A stretch of DNA of 60,339 nucleotides from Anaerobutyricum hallii DSM 3353 (GCF_000173975.1 NZ_ACEP01000100.1:1-60339), one strand, 5' to 3'. Positions 8,411 through 17,440 are shown, counted from the first letter of the stretch. Translations and numbers: made by a program. Notes: a model not told the origin generated them from the sequence alone.

Positions 8411-10204
8411 ATGAAATTAAAAAGTATATTTAAGAAAACACCCGTCACAAAGCCGGAAGTAAAAGAAGCTGCCAGCAAGGTAAAGCCAGAAGTTCCAGAA
8501 GGACTTTTAAAACGCTGTAATAAATGTGGAAAGGGTATTTTCACAGAAGATTATAAGAAGAATTTATATATTTGTCCAAAGTGCGGAGGCTACCTTCGTA
8601 TGCCAGCCCAGAAAAGGATTGCATTTTTAACAGAAAAGGATTCTTTTGAAGAATGGGATACCGGGCTTACAACAGAGAATCCTCTCCATATGATTGGGTA
8701 TCCAGACAGAATCAAATCCCTGCAGGAAAAAACAAAGTTAGATGAGGCAGTCATCACAGGAAAAGCTCGCATCGGAGCAAATGAAGTTGCTCTTATGGTC
8801 ATGGATGGACGATTCCTTATGGCAAGTATGGGTGAAGTCGTTGGTGAAAAAATTGCAAGAGGTGTAGAACGCGCGACAAAAGAAAAACTTCCTGTCATTA
8901 TTTTCACCTGCTCTGGTGGTGCGAGAATGCAGGAAGGTATGACCTCTCTTATGCAGATGGCTAAGACTTCTGCCGCATTAAAACGACACAGTGACGCTGG
9001 CTTACTTTACATTACAGTTCTCACAGATCCGACAACAGGCGGCGTTACCGCAAGTTTTGCTATGCTTGGCGATATCATTTTAGCAGAGCCAAAGGCACTC
9101 ATCGGATTTGCAGGCCCGCGAGTTATCGAGCAGACCATTCACAAGAAGCTGCCGAAAGGATTCCAGCGTTCCGAATTTCTCTTAAAACACGGTTTTATTG
9201 ATAAAATCGTTGAGAGAAAAGATATGAAAACGGTGTTGGAGAAGATTCTTACAATGCACCGTTTAACAGCAGAAGGGGTAGCGGAGAATACAGGCAATAA
9301 TGCAGTCTTCAATGATGGTGATATTACAGTGGCATCAGAACAGGAAGTAGGTCAGACAGTTAAAATAGTGAAAAACTCTCGCAAACAAAAACTTTCCGCA
9401 ACACAAAAGAAACGTGCATCAGAAAAAACAGCCTGGGAGCGCGTCCTGACTTCCCGTGAAAAAGACCGCCCAGTTGGTGAAGATTATATCAGCGGATTAT
9501 TCGAAGAATTTATCGAATTCCACGGAGACAGAAACTTTGGCGATGATGCCGCCATCTGCGGAGGTATTGCTTATTTTCAGGGACAGCCGGTAACCGTTAT
9601 CGCGCAGATGAAAGGAAAAAGTACTTCAGAAAATATTGAGCGTAACTTTGGGATGCCGGAGCCAGAAGGCTATCGTAAAGCACTTCGTCTTATGAAGCAG
9701 GCCGAAAAGTTCCACCGTCCAATCATCTGTTTTGTCGATACACCGGGAGCTTTCTGTGGAATGGAAGCCGAGGAACGAGGTCAGGGTGAGGCAATCGCCA
9801 GAAATCTCTATGAAATGTCTTCCTTAGAGACCCCAATTCTTTCCGTCTTAATCGGAGAAGGCGGCAGCGGCGGTGCGCTTGCCATGGCAGTAGCCGATGA
9901 AGTCTGGATTCTTGAAAATGCAGTTTATTCTATTCTTTCTCCAGAAGGCTATGCGGCTATTTTATGGAAAGATGGCAGTCAGGCAGCCCGCGCAGCCAAA
10001 GCAATGAAACTGACTTCTTATGATTTATACAAAGCAGGTTTTGTTGAAAAAATTATTTCAGAGCCGGAATCCTATACATTAGATTCAATGATGAATGTAT
10101 TTGATAATTTAGAAGAAAATATCTCCGCATTTTTAGAAAACAGCAAGGAAATGACAGAAAAAGAGAGAGTTGAGGCAAGATACCAGCGTTTTCGCAGTAT
10201 GTAG
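8411..10204 (+). CDS. accDA: Acetyl-CoA carboxylase carboxyltransferase, fused beta-alpha subunits
   Basis: This protein transfers the carboxyl group from carboxybiotin to acetyl-CoA, giving malonyl-CoA. The single 597-residue chain covers both subunits. The AccD part (about 1-300) has a four-Cys zinc ribbon at Cys36, Cys39, Cys55 and Cys58 and the crotonase-fold SGGARMQEGM and TDPTTGGVTASFAM loops. A Lys/Ser/Thr-rich linker (about 305-335) leads to the AccA part (about 340-597) with EFHGDRNFGDD, DTPGAFCG and IGEGGSGGALAM. In most bacteria these are two genes; both halves here look full length, so it is a true fusion and not a frameshift artefact. Confidence 0.94.
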   Translation: MKLKSIFKKTPVTKPEVKEAASKVKPEVPEGLLKRCNKCGKGIFTEDYKKNLYICPKCGGYLRMPAQKRIAFLTEKDSFEEWDTGLTTENPLHMIGYPDRIKSLQEKTKLDEAVITGKARIGANEVALMVMDGRFLMASMGEVVGEKIARGVERATKEKLPVIIFTCSGGARMQEGMTSLMQMAKTSAALKRHSDAGLLYITVLTDPTTGGVTASFAMLGDIILAEPKALIGFAGPRVIEQTIHKKLPKGFQRSEFLLKHGFIDKIVERKDMKTVLEKILTMHRLTAEGVAENTGNNAVFNDGDITVASEQEVGQTVKIVKNSRKQKLSATQKKRASEKTAWERVLTSREKDRPVGEDYISGLFEEFIEFHGDRNFGDDAAICGGIAYFQGQPVTVIAQMKGKSTSENIERNFGMPEPEGYRKALRLMKQAEKFHRPIICFVDTPGAFCGMEAEERGQGEAIARNLYEMSSLETPILSVLIGEGGSGGALAMAVADEVWILENAVYSILSPEGYAAILWKDGSQAARAAKAMKLTSYDLYKAGFVEKIISEPESYTLDSMMNVFDNLEENISAFLENSKEMTEKERVEARYQRFRSM

Positions 10205-10360
10205 GGAACGCTTTATAAAGAACTAATATGATTCACATCAAATAAAATGAAATGTCAGTGATGTCACATTAGTATTTCACTGAATTAGTCAGTTATTTGA
10301 GTTTTATGTTGATATAAACATAGAAAATAGAATATTAGTACTTATAGGAGAATATAACTT

Positions 10361-11429
10361 ATGAAGAAAAACTTATTTTCTATTGGAAAAAAACAAGTAA
10401 GAGTTCCAATCGTACAGGGTGGAATGGGTGTTGGTATCAGTCTTGGGAGGCTTGCCGGAACAGTTGCAAAAGAAGGTGGAGCCGGAACAATCTCTGCCGC
10501 ACAGATTGGTTTTAAAGAACCAGATTTTTATGAGAATCCCATAGAAGCTAATAAACGTGCCATTCATAAAGAAATGCAAAAAGCGAGAGCAATTTCACCG
10601 GATGGAATTGTTGGCTTTAATCTTATGGTAGCCATGAACGATTATGAAACCTATGCCCACGAAGTAATTGCAGCAGGAGCTGATTTTATCGTATCAGGAG
10701 CAGGTCTTCCCGTAGATCTGCCTGCGTATACAGCAGACAGCGATATTGCGATTGCCCCGATTGTATCCACACAGAAATCCGCTCGTGTTATTTTAAAATT
10801 CTGGGATAAAAAATATAAAAGAACCGCCGATTTTATTGTGATAGAAGGACCGATGGCGGGAGGACATTTAGGATTTCATAAAGAACAGTTAGAAGAATTT
10901 ACTCCAGATATTTATGGAGAAGAAGTAAAGAAGATTATTACCGTAGTACAAAAATACGAAGAAAAATACGAGAAAAAAATAACCTGTCATCCTGGCAGGA
11001 GGCATTTATGACCATGCCGATTATGAGAGAGCATTTTCTCTTGGAGCAGACGGGGTGCAGATTGCGACCCGATTTGTGACAACTGAAGAATGTGATGCAG
11101 ATGAACACTATAAACAAACCTATATTCAAGCAGAAAAAGAAGATATCGTTATCGTAAAAAGTCCGGTCGGAATGCCGGGAAGAGCAATCAGAAACACATT
11201 TTTAGATAAAGTAAAATCCGAAGGAAGGATACCGCCGACGAAATGTCTTCGCTGTATTCATACCTGTAATCCGGCAGAAACACCGTACTGTATCACAGAA
11301 GCACTCATCCATGCAGCCAAAGGAGAGACAGAAAATGCCCTTTTATTCTGCGGAGGACGCGCTTATGAGGCAAAAACAATCGAAACAGTAAAAAAAGTAA
11401 TTGATTATTTCTGTAGTTCTTGTATATAA
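10361..11429 (+). pseudogene. Nitronate monooxygenase-like flavoprotein, frameshifted
   Basis: This is an NMO/FabK-family TIM barrel starting VPIVQGGMGVGISLGRLAG and containing EGPMAGGHLGFH. Frame 2 ends at 11011 after EKKITCHPGRRHL. The expected continuation (AGGIYDHADYERAFSLGADG, then GVQIATRF) resumes in the next frame from about 10992 and runs to 11429, with a C-terminal KCLRCIHTCN cysteine motif. One extra base near 10981-10992, for example the T at 10985, explains it: removing that T restores ITVILAGGIYDHAD. This may be a real pseudogene or a sequencing error. It sits between accDA and the MarR regulator in the fab locus; it may be a second FabK-like enzyme. Confidence 0.8.
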
Positions 11430-11600
11430 TGATAATAAAAGAAGATAAAGTCCATAATTGTATACAAATATAAAGAGTTGCGATGGAATTTAGGAAACAT
11501 CCCAGCCATCATAAATGCAGATCTTTATAAAGGCCAGATGATTTATAGGGTTATCATGCGATAAAAACGATACGGTATTAGATAAGGTGAGAATATAGGA

Positions 11601-12065
11601 ATGAACGATGTAAGAGAAACGATAAACACAATGTTAGTAAAGACTTTCCACGAGATTTTAGAGCTGGAAGAGAAGGCAATTATCACAGATGAATTTTCCG
11701 ATATCAGTAACAATGATATGCATATCATAGAAGCCATCGGTCTTGGAGATGGTGCACGCATGAGCGTAGTAGCAAAGCGGCTGAATATCACTGTAGGTTC
11801 TCTCACAACATCCATGAACAGTCTGGTGAATAAGGGGTATGTGGCAAGAGCCAGAAGTGAGAAAGACAGACGAGTAGTTAATGTCTATCTCCTCGAAAAG
11901 GGAATTGCTGCCTACAAACATCATGAAGAATTTCATGAGAAAATGTTAGATGCTATCATGGAAACATTAAGTCCGGAAGAACTCGTTGTCTGGGCGAAGT
12001 CCTGTGATCGTCTGACACAGTTTTTAAAATCTTACGACAAAAGCCACATTAAAAAGGCCAAATAA
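11601..12065 (+). CDS. MarR-family transcriptional regulator, FabT-like
   Basis: This 154-residue protein has a winged helix-turn-helix: MSVVAKRLNITVGSLTTSMN as the reading-head region (about 54-73) and GYVARARSEKDRRVVNVYL as the wing (about 77-95). MarR proteins bind as dimers to palindromes. Its place at the end of the fab/acc locus and the TTTGA-TAT-TCAAA dyad in the fabH leader argue that it is the FabT-type repressor of fatty-acid synthesis, which uses acyl-ACP as co-repressor in streptococci. The start is set by AAGGTGAG 9 bp upstream. The assignment to FabT is inference from context. Confidence 0.8.
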   Translation: MNDVRETINTMLVKTFHEILELEEKAIITDEFSDISNNDMHIIEAIGLGDGARMSVVAKRLNITVGSLTTSMNSLVNKGYVARARSEKDRRVVNVYLLEKGIAAYKHHEEFHEKMLDAIMETLSPEELVVWAKSCDRLTQFLKSYDKSHIKKAK

Positions 12066-12096
12066 AACAAAAAGTGAAAAAAAGAGGAATAATTCG

Positions 12097-12139
12097 ATAC
12101 CTGTTTGCATAAGTTTATAATGCAGACAGGTATTTTTTT
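12097..12139 (+). terminator. Intrinsic terminator closing the fab locus
   Basis: ATACCTGTTTGCAT pairs with ATGCAGACAGGTAT across a 9-nt loop, followed by TTTTTT. It lies 31 bp after the MarR stop. Confidence 0.85.
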
Positions 12140-12386
12140 GTATATCACAAAGCGACTTACTAAAAATAATAATTTTTAATAAAAATTCTAATATACTAAG
12201 AACTATATATATAATGATTAAGTTTGAAATACAAAATGTCTCTGAATATGATACAAAATAAAAATTAAACAAAAAATAAAAAAATAAATGTAGTAAAACG
12301 ACAAAAAACTATTTATTTTTATTCAAGTGTAGTGTATAATGTAGAAAATACGAAAAGTAATATCAGAATAAGCAGGGGGAAAAGTT
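12140..12386. other. AT-rich gap before the M56 gene
   Basis: No ORF or known RNA was seen. A TATAAT at 12335-12340 is a likely -10 for the M56 gene, but no good -35 is present. The base composition is markedly more AT-rich than the fab locus. Confidence 0.4.
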
Positions 12387-13532
12387 ATGTTATCATTATA
12401 TTCTTTAATATGGACGTTTTTAATTAGTTGTCCGATGTTACTCCTCATATTTATTCTGAGAAGGCGATCAGATTATTTAACAAAGTATGGAGTTACGTTT
12501 ATTTCGATTCTTTACATATTTTGTACGGTAAGAATGCTATTTCCGATAGAATTTCCGAGTCATCAGAAGGTGATATGTGATCCGTATTTGTACTCATTTC
12601 TTATGAATTTATATGCTAAGTCAGAAGATATCCATAAGAAGATTGTTATGGCAGTTATTCTTACAATATGGATAATTGGTATTATCATAGCAGTTGTTCA
12701 CAAGATGAGAGAATGGAATAAGGTAAAGGGATATCTTATAAAAGGGACTTCCAAAGGAGATGGAGTAGCAGAGAAAATTTTAAGAGAAATTGATTCAGAA
12801 TGTCCGATTAAGATTGAGTATAATCTGGCAATTGCAGAACCATTTATTAAGGGACTGCGACATCCAGTTATATATCTTCCAGAGAAGGAATGTAACGAGA
12901 AAGAATTGGAATTTATTCTCATGCATGAATATCTTCATTGGAAGAGAAAAGATTTGTGGAAGAAGTTTATAATTAATATCATAGGAATGATATTCTGGTG
13001 GAATCCATTGGCATATTTACTTTGCAAAGATTTAGACCAGATTATAGAATTAAACTGTGATAATGCGATGTCGAAGAAATACAGTGAGATGGATACCCTG
13101 TATTATCTGGATACCCTGACTTATATGGCAGGTGGCAGAAGAGCGAACTTTGATAAAGTTTCTTCGGATACATTAGGATTTGTAAAGAAGCTTGAAGTAA
13201 GACCATTAAAGCAAAGATTTCATTATGTGATGTTTAAGAAGGATGATAAGAGGACACAGAGAAAGATGAATTTGTTTATCTTGGGTGTGAGTGTTATTTG
13301 GTTTGTTGCATCTTATTATTTTATCTTACAGCCAGAATATATTGTACCATTGACAGATATGCATCAAGAGAATACACCATTTGTTTCAGATGGAGAGAAT
13401 TCTTACCTAGAAGAACAGAAAGATGGGACTTATATTTTCCACTATGGTAAATATGAAGAAAAAGTATTAAAAGAAGATGTGGAAAATGGAATATACGAGG
13501 AATATCCAATTATTAAATATAATAAAAAATAA
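12387..13532 (+). CDS. BlaR1/MecR1-like M56 membrane metalloprotease
   Basis: This 381-residue protein has N-terminal membrane helices (about 5-25, 34-52, 87-105), a cytoplasmic zinc-protease domain with HEYLH at 180-184 and a downstream ELNCDNAM segment, and a last membrane helix (about 293-314). In BlaR1/MecR1 the protease cleaves a BlaI-type repressor after outside signal binding. Here the outside part is only about 65 residues and lacks a penicillin-binding domain, so the signal is probably not a beta-lactam. A BlaI-type gene follows 117 bp later. GCAGGGGGAAAAG is a good ribosome-binding site. Codon use and AT content suggest an accessory module. Confidence 0.82.
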   Translation: MLSLYSLIWTFLISCPMLLLIFILRRRSDYLTKYGVTFISILYIFCTVRMLFPIEFPSHQKVICDPYLYSFLMNLYAKSEDIHKKIVMAVILTIWIIGIIIAVVHKMREWNKVKGYLIKGTSKGDGVAEKILREIDSECPIKIEYNLAIAEPFIKGLRHPVIYLPEKECNEKELEFILMHEYLHWKRKDLWKKFIINIIGMIFWWNPLAYLLCKDLDQIIELNCDNAMSKKYSEMDTLYYLDTLTYMAGGRRANFDKVSSDTLGFVKKLEVRPLKQRFHYVMFKKDDKRTQRKMNLFILGVSVIWFVASYYFILQPEYIVPLTDMHQENTPFVSDGENSYLEEQKDGTYIFHYGKYEEKVLKEDVENGIYEEYPIIKYNKK

Positions 13533-13649
13533 AAGGGTTAGATAATATAACTACATATGGATGATAAATTCACAGGCTAATTGTTGAATTTTTTTGTATT
13601 TTATTATATGATATACTTAATATTAAACAATGAAGAAAAGGGGTATATC

Positions 13650-14051
13650 ATGAAAAGAAAAATTCCAAAGATTACCAATAGTGAGAAACAGATATTAGAA
13701 GTATTATGGGATGAGGAGAAGCCTCTTACATCTTCAGAGATTGTAGGAGTTTCTGATGATAGAACATGGAAGGCAAGTTCGGTTCATTTATTACTGAATT
13801 CCCTTTTAAATAAGGATTTGGTAGAAGTTGCCGGCTTTAAGAAGACAACGAAGAATTATGCCAGAACTTTCCAGCCAACAATGACAAGAGAAGAATATTC
13901 AATTAATCAGCTCCGTCAGGAGCAGAGAAATACGAGCCGTACATTATCCAGATTATTTAACGCACTGTTAAAGGATGAGGAAGATGACGACTTATTAAAA
14001 GAACTTGCAGATATGGTGGATTCCAGAAGAAGCCAGATTCGAAAAGACTGA
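13650..14051 (+). CDS. BlaI/MecI-type transcriptional repressor
   Basis: This winged-helix repressor (133 residues) shows ITNSEKQILEVLWDEEKPLT and SSEIV at the start and the recognition region KASSVHLLLNSLLNKDLVEV. Members bind dyads as dimers and are inactivated by a partner M56 protease. The in-frame ORF extends upstream to 13581, but AAAAGGGG at 13636-13643 fits the ATG at 13650, matching the family N-terminus. Gene order is protease then repressor, the reverse of common blaI-blaR1. The likely target is this module, though no clear TACA-nn-TGTA operator was found. Confidence 0.85.
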   Translation: MKRKIPKITNSEKQILEVLWDEEKPLTSSEIVGVSDDRTWKASSVHLLLNSLLNKDLVEVAGFKKTTKNYARTFQPTMTREEYSINQLRQEQRNTSRTLSRLFNALLKDEEDDDLLKELADMVDSRRSQIRKD

Positions 14052-14168
14052 TAGGCAATACTGCACATACGTTTTTACATTTCTCTCCGGTTATGAATAT
14101 AAATACACATTACGATAAGTTCAATAAAAATCTATTGAAGTAATACAAGTTTATAGAAGTAACCCCTA

Positions 14169-14183
14169 TTATAAAGTTTATAA
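14169..14183. promoter_or_regulatory. Palindrome in the leader of the secreted-peptide gene
   Basis: TTATAAA-G-TTTATAA is a perfect 7-1-7 dyad that ends 5 bp before the AAGGAG ribosome-binding site of the gene at 14204. It is a candidate operator for the neighbouring BlaI-type repressor. It does not match the staphylococcal TACA/TGTA consensus. Confidence 0.4.
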
Positions 14184-14203
14184 ATAGAAGGAGAGATAAT
14201 GTA

Positions 14204-14479
14204 ATGATGAGAAAAGCAAAATGGAAAAGAGTAGTAGCGGCAGGTGCGATTCTTATGAGTCTTGGAATGGTATTTCCGTCAGCAGATATTCAGGCGGAAG
14301 AAGTAGACTTTGGATCAGAAATTGTGGAGATTGTAGAAGAAGATAGTATTACTCCATGCGCTGATCAGATAGTTATTTACTATCGTGTACATAATGGACG
14401 ACGTCAGAAGCGCCGTTGGAATAAAACACAGGGTAAATGGGTTGATAAAAACTGGATTGATCTTGGACCAGCTTATTAA
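14204..14479 (+). CDS. Small secreted protein of unknown function
   Basis: The 91-residue product has a signal peptide: basic RKAKWKRV, a hydrophobic stretch (about 10-26), and a likely signal peptidase I site after ADIQA. The mature part (about 58 residues) begins with an acidic segment, has one cysteine, and ends with a basic aromatic region with YYRVHNGRRQKRRWN and WVDKNWIDLG. I do not recognise the family. It directly follows the M56/BlaI pair and is closed by a strong terminator, so it is likely the regulated output of that pair. AAGGAG lies 10 bp upstream. Confidence 0.7.
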   Translation: MMRKAKWKRVVAAGAILMSLGMVFPSADIQAEEVDFGSEIVEIVEEDSITPCADQIVIYYRVHNGRRQKRRWNKTQGKWVDKNWIDLGPAY

Positions 14480-14518
14480 TAGTTAGTTTGTATTAAAAAT
14501 GAATAATAGGGCTTATTT

Positions 14519-14547
14519 CCCGGCTACATTTGTAGCCGGGCTTTTTT
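14519..14547. terminator. Intrinsic terminator, probably bidirectional
   Basis: CCCGGCTACA-TT-TGTAGCCGGG is a perfect 10-bp stem followed by CTTTTTT. It lies between the convergent secreted-peptide and ABC-F genes. Confidence 0.9.
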
Positions 14548-14570
14548 ATATCAGATTTACAGCCCAGAAT

Positions 14571-16499
14571 TTATTCAGAAAGCTCTTCCCATTTGTCGTA
14601 GAGTTCCAGGAGTGCAGCCTCATTTTCCTCAAACTTCGTATTCAGCTCCATAAGCTTCGCCACATTAGTAGCATTCTCCGGAAGTGCCATTTCTTCTTTT
14701 AACTGGTCGTTTTCTTCTTCTAAACGGCTGATTTCCTTTTCTGTTTTCTTTAAGTCGTTAGCACGTTTACGCTGTCTGGCAGCTTCCTCGCGGGAACGCT
14801 TCCAGTCTTCTTTCGCTTTTTCAGGAGAAGGAGCCAGAGCGGCATCTGTGGCGGAAGTGAGCGTGATGTTATCGCTGTCCGCTGAGATGTTTCCAGCCTC
14901 TTTTTGTTCTAAGTAATAGTTATAGTTGCCTTTATAGTTTACGATGCCTTCTGGGGATAAATCCAGAATTCTGGTGGCAGTCTGGTTGATGAAGTAACGG
15001 TCGTGGGAAACGTAGAATACGGTTCCTTCGTAATTGTTGATAGCTTCTTCCAAAATCTCGCGGGATTGGATATCTAAGTGGTTGGTCGGCTCATCAAGAA
15101 TAATGAAGTTGGCATTAGAAAGCATCAGCTTTGCAAGGGAAACTCGTCCTTTTTCTCCACCACTTAAGGTTCCGATCACCTGAAATACGTCTTCGCCAGT
15201 AAAAAGGAAGGCGGCGAGTACGTTACGGATGCGGGTGTTTGTGAGCTTTGGATACGCATCGGAAATCTCATCAAAAATCGTTTTGCTATCGTCTAGTACG
15301 TGCTGTTCCTGATCGTAGTAGCCGATGGAAACTTTAGAGCCATATCGGATTTTACCAGAGTCGGCGCGAAGCTGGCGGTTGATGATTTTTAAGAGGGTGG
15401 TCTTTCCCGTACCGTTTGCTCCGAGGAGGCCGACAACTTCCCCTCGTTTAATCTGCACATTTAAATTGCGGAATAAGGCTTTGTCACCAAAAGATTTGGA
15501 AAGTCCCTCAATTGTAAGTACATCATTACCGCTGAGGACTTCTGGTTCTAAAGTGATACGCATCTTGCTGTTTAAGACAACGGGTTTGTCTACGAGTTCA
15601 AGTTTACTGAGCATTTTCTCACGGCTTTCCGCACGTTTGATGGATTTCTCACGGTTAAAGGAGCGGAGTTTTGTGATTACTTCTTCCTGATGGTGGATTT
15701 CCTGCTGCTGGTTCATGTAAAGCTTCATCTGTGCATCACGCTGTGCCTTTTTCTTTTCGGCGTAGGCACTGTAATTGCCGTTAAATACCTGACTGGTTCC
15801 GCGCTCAATTTCGATAACCTTATCCACAACTTTATCAAGAAAATAACGGTCGTGGGAAACGATTAAAACGGCACCACGGTAGTTAGAAAGGAAAGTCTCT
15901 AACCAGCGAATGGATTCCATATCAAGGTGGTTGGTCGGCTCATCGAGTAAAATCAGATCCGGGTGCATTAAGAGAATACGGCTTAATGCGACACGGGTTT
16001 TCTGACCACCGGAAAGTGTATGGATTGGTGTGGCAAACTGGCTTTCATCAAATCCAAGTCCCTTTAATACGCCAGTGATTTCACTTTTCCAGGCATAGCC
16101 GTTTGCTTTTTCAAAACGGTCTGTCAGGCGGGAATAGCTTTCCATTGCACTTTCTAATGCTTCACCGGATAAGGTACTGATGTCCTTTTCAAGCTGGCGA
16201 ATCTTTTTTTCCATCTCGATAATCTCTTTTTTGGCATCGAGCATCTCTTCATAAATACTGCGATGAGAGCTTACATCAATAACCTGAGATAAATAACCGT
16301 AGGTAGAGCCTTTCTGGAAAATAACTTCTCCGTTGTCTGCCTCATATTCTCCAGTAATGATTTTAAAAAGGGTAGTTTTTCCGGCACCGTTAATACCGAT
16401 AACTGCTGCTTTTTCCCCTTCATTAATTAAAAAATTAACATTATTTAATACGGATTTGCCGCCGAATGCTTTTTCGATTTTCTGACAGGCTAAAATCAT
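14571..16499 (-). CDS. ABC-F family ATPase (YdiF/Uup type)
   Basis: This soluble protein has two ATP-binding domains in one chain and no membrane part; ABC-F proteins act on ribosomes. Domain 1 has GINGAGKTT, LSGGQKTRVAL and LLDEPTNHLD. Domain 2 has GANGTGKTT, LSGGEKGRVSL and ILDEPTNHLD. A linker of about 80 residues joins them, and the C-terminus is a charged coiled coil (about 555-642) as in YdiF/Uup. A TTG lies 12 bp upstream in frame, but GGAGG is 5 bp before the ATG at 16499, giving 642 residues. It is divergent from rex, and ydiF also neighbours rex in Bacillus (known synteny). Antibiotic resistance is not indicated. Confidence 0.9.
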   Translation of the reverse strand: MILACQKIEKAFGGKSVLNNVNFLINEGEKAAVIGINGAGKTTLFKIITGEYEADNGEVIFQKGSTYGYLSQVIDVSSHRSIYEEMLDAKKEIIEMEKKIRQLEKDISTLSGEALESAMESYSRLTDRFEKANGYAWKSEITGVLKGLGFDESQFATPIHTLSGGQKTRVALSRILLMHPDLILLDEPTNHLDMESIRWLETFLSNYRGAVLIVSHDRYFLDKVVDKVIEIERGTSQVFNGNYSAYAEKKKAQRDAQMKLYMNQQQEIHHQEEVITKLRSFNREKSIKRAESREKMLSKLELVDKPVVLNSKMRITLEPEVLSGNDVLTIEGLSKSFGDKALFRNLNVQIKRGEVVGLLGANGTGKTTLLKIINRQLRADSGKIRYGSKVSIGYYDQEQHVLDDSKTIFDEISDAYPKLTNTRIRNVLAAFLFTGEDVFQVIGTLSGGEKGRVSLAKLMLSNANFIILDEPTNHLDIQSREILEEAINNYEGTVFYVSHDRYFINQTATRILDLSPEGIVNYKGNYNYYLEQKEAGNISADSDNITLTSATDAALAPSPEKAKEDWKRSREEAARQRKRANDLKKTEKEISRLEEENDQLKEEMALPENATNVAKLMELNTKFEENEAALLELYDKWEELSE

Positions 16500-16594
16500 A
16501 ATAACCTCCAAATTAGTTATATTGTTGTTGCATTATTATAAAGTAGAAATATTTCTGATGTATTTTATCATGAAAGAAAAAATAAGTAAATAAG

Positions 16595-16612
16595 TGTTAT
16601 AATTTTTAACAA
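16595..16612. promoter_or_regulatory. Rex-operator-like dyad
   Basis: TGTTA-TAATTTT-TAACA(A) has half-sites like the clostridial Rex site TTGTTA-n6-TAACAA, but the spacer is 7, not 6. It lies just upstream of the rex promoter. Autoregulation is plausible but the spacing weakens the case. Confidence 0.35.
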
Positions 16613-16618
16613 TCTTAT

Positions 16619-16647
16619 TTGACATTAAAAGAATTTTTGTATATAAT
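16619..16647 (+). promoter_or_regulatory. Promoter of rex
   Basis: Consensus TTGACA (16619-16624) and TATAAT (16642-16647) with a 17-bp spacer, 51 bp ahead of the rex start. Confidence 0.85.
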
Positions 16648-16697
16648 TGATTCATTAGAGCTTAAGAATGGGAATTTTTTATCAAAGGGAGGAACTT

Positions 16698-17360
16698 ATG
16701 CCAGATAGTAAAACAGTTGTAAAATCAGGAAGTGAAAAGTCTATTTCTCCGGCAGTGATAAAAAGATTGCCCCGGTACTATCGGTATCTTGGAGATTTAC
16801 TGAAGAATAATGTTGTTCGTATTTCCTCTAAGGAACTGAGTCAGAGAATGAACGTCACTGCTTCCCAGATTCGTCAGGATTTAAATAATTTTGGCGGGTT
16901 TGGTCAACAGGGATATGGTTATAATGTAGAGTATCTTTATAATGAGATGGGCAAGATTCTTGGACTGGATAAGACGAATAATATCATTATCGTAGGTGCA
17001 GGTAATCTTGGACAGGCGTTGGCGAACAATCAGGATTTTGACAGTAATGGATTTAAGATTATCGGGCTTTTCGATGTGAATCCAAGATTAATTGGTATGA
17101 CAGTGCGGGGCGTGGAAGTATATGATATCGACATGCTGGAAACATTCTTAAAAGAACATGAGGTAATGATTGCCGCATTGACATTGCCGAAGTCGAAGGC
17201 AACGAAAGTTGCAGAACAGTTAGTTGATTTGGGAATCAAGGCATTATGGAACTTTGCGCCGGTAGATTTGCATTTTCCAGAAGAGATTCTGGTAGAGAAT
17301 GTACATCTTGCAGAGAGTATTATGACATTGTCTTATCGAATCCACAGTCACAATCAGTAA
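16698..17360 (+). CDS. rex: Redox-sensing transcriptional repressor Rex
   Basis: This repressor senses the NADH/NAD+ ratio and controls fermentation genes. At 220 residues it has an N-terminal winged helix (RISSKELSQRMNVTASQIRQ then DLNNFGGFGQQGYGY) and a Rossmann domain with IIVGAGNLGQALAN and the C-terminal helix used for domain swapping. An in-frame ATG exists at 16668, but GGGAGG at 16687-16692 points to the ATG at 16698. ldh, nnr and the Re-citrate-synthase-like gene in this window are metabolically related, though no convincing Rex site was seen at them. Confidence 0.95.
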   Translation: MPDSKTVVKSGSEKSISPAVIKRLPRYYRYLGDLLKNNVVRISSKELSQRMNVTASQIRQDLNNFGGFGQQGYGYNVEYLYNEMGKILGLDKTNNIIIVGAGNLGQALANNQDFDSNGFKIIGLFDVNPRLIGMTVRGVEVYDIDMLETFLKEHEVMIAALTLPKSKATKVAEQLVDLGIKALWNFAPVDLHFPEEILVENVHLAESIMTLSYRIHSHNQ

Positions 17361-17390
17361 GTATAAAGTTTATATTGCAGAAGAGAACGA

Positions 17391-17436
17391 AGAGATGAGA
17401 AGCTGTGTTGTAAGAAACAGATTTTCATCTCTTTTT
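17391..17436 (+). terminator. Terminator after rex
   Basis: AGAGATGA pairs with TCATCTCT followed by TTTT, with a long 26-nt loop. Confidence 0.6.
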
Positions 17437-17440
17437 GCTA

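Noticed and set aside
10361-11429. Two separate genes at the NMO-like locus
   Set aside because: The second ORF starts mid-domain without a ribosome-binding site, and one-base removal joins both into a normal family protein.
12310-12345. BlaI operator (TACA-nn-TGTA) upstream of the M56 gene
   Set aside because: TGTAGTGTATAATGTA has direct, not inverted, half-sites; not convincing.
14571-16499. Antibiotic-resistance ABC-F (Vga/Msr-type)
   Set aside because: The C-terminal coiled coil and rex synteny fit housekeeping YdiF/Uup; no resistance-type linker is evident.
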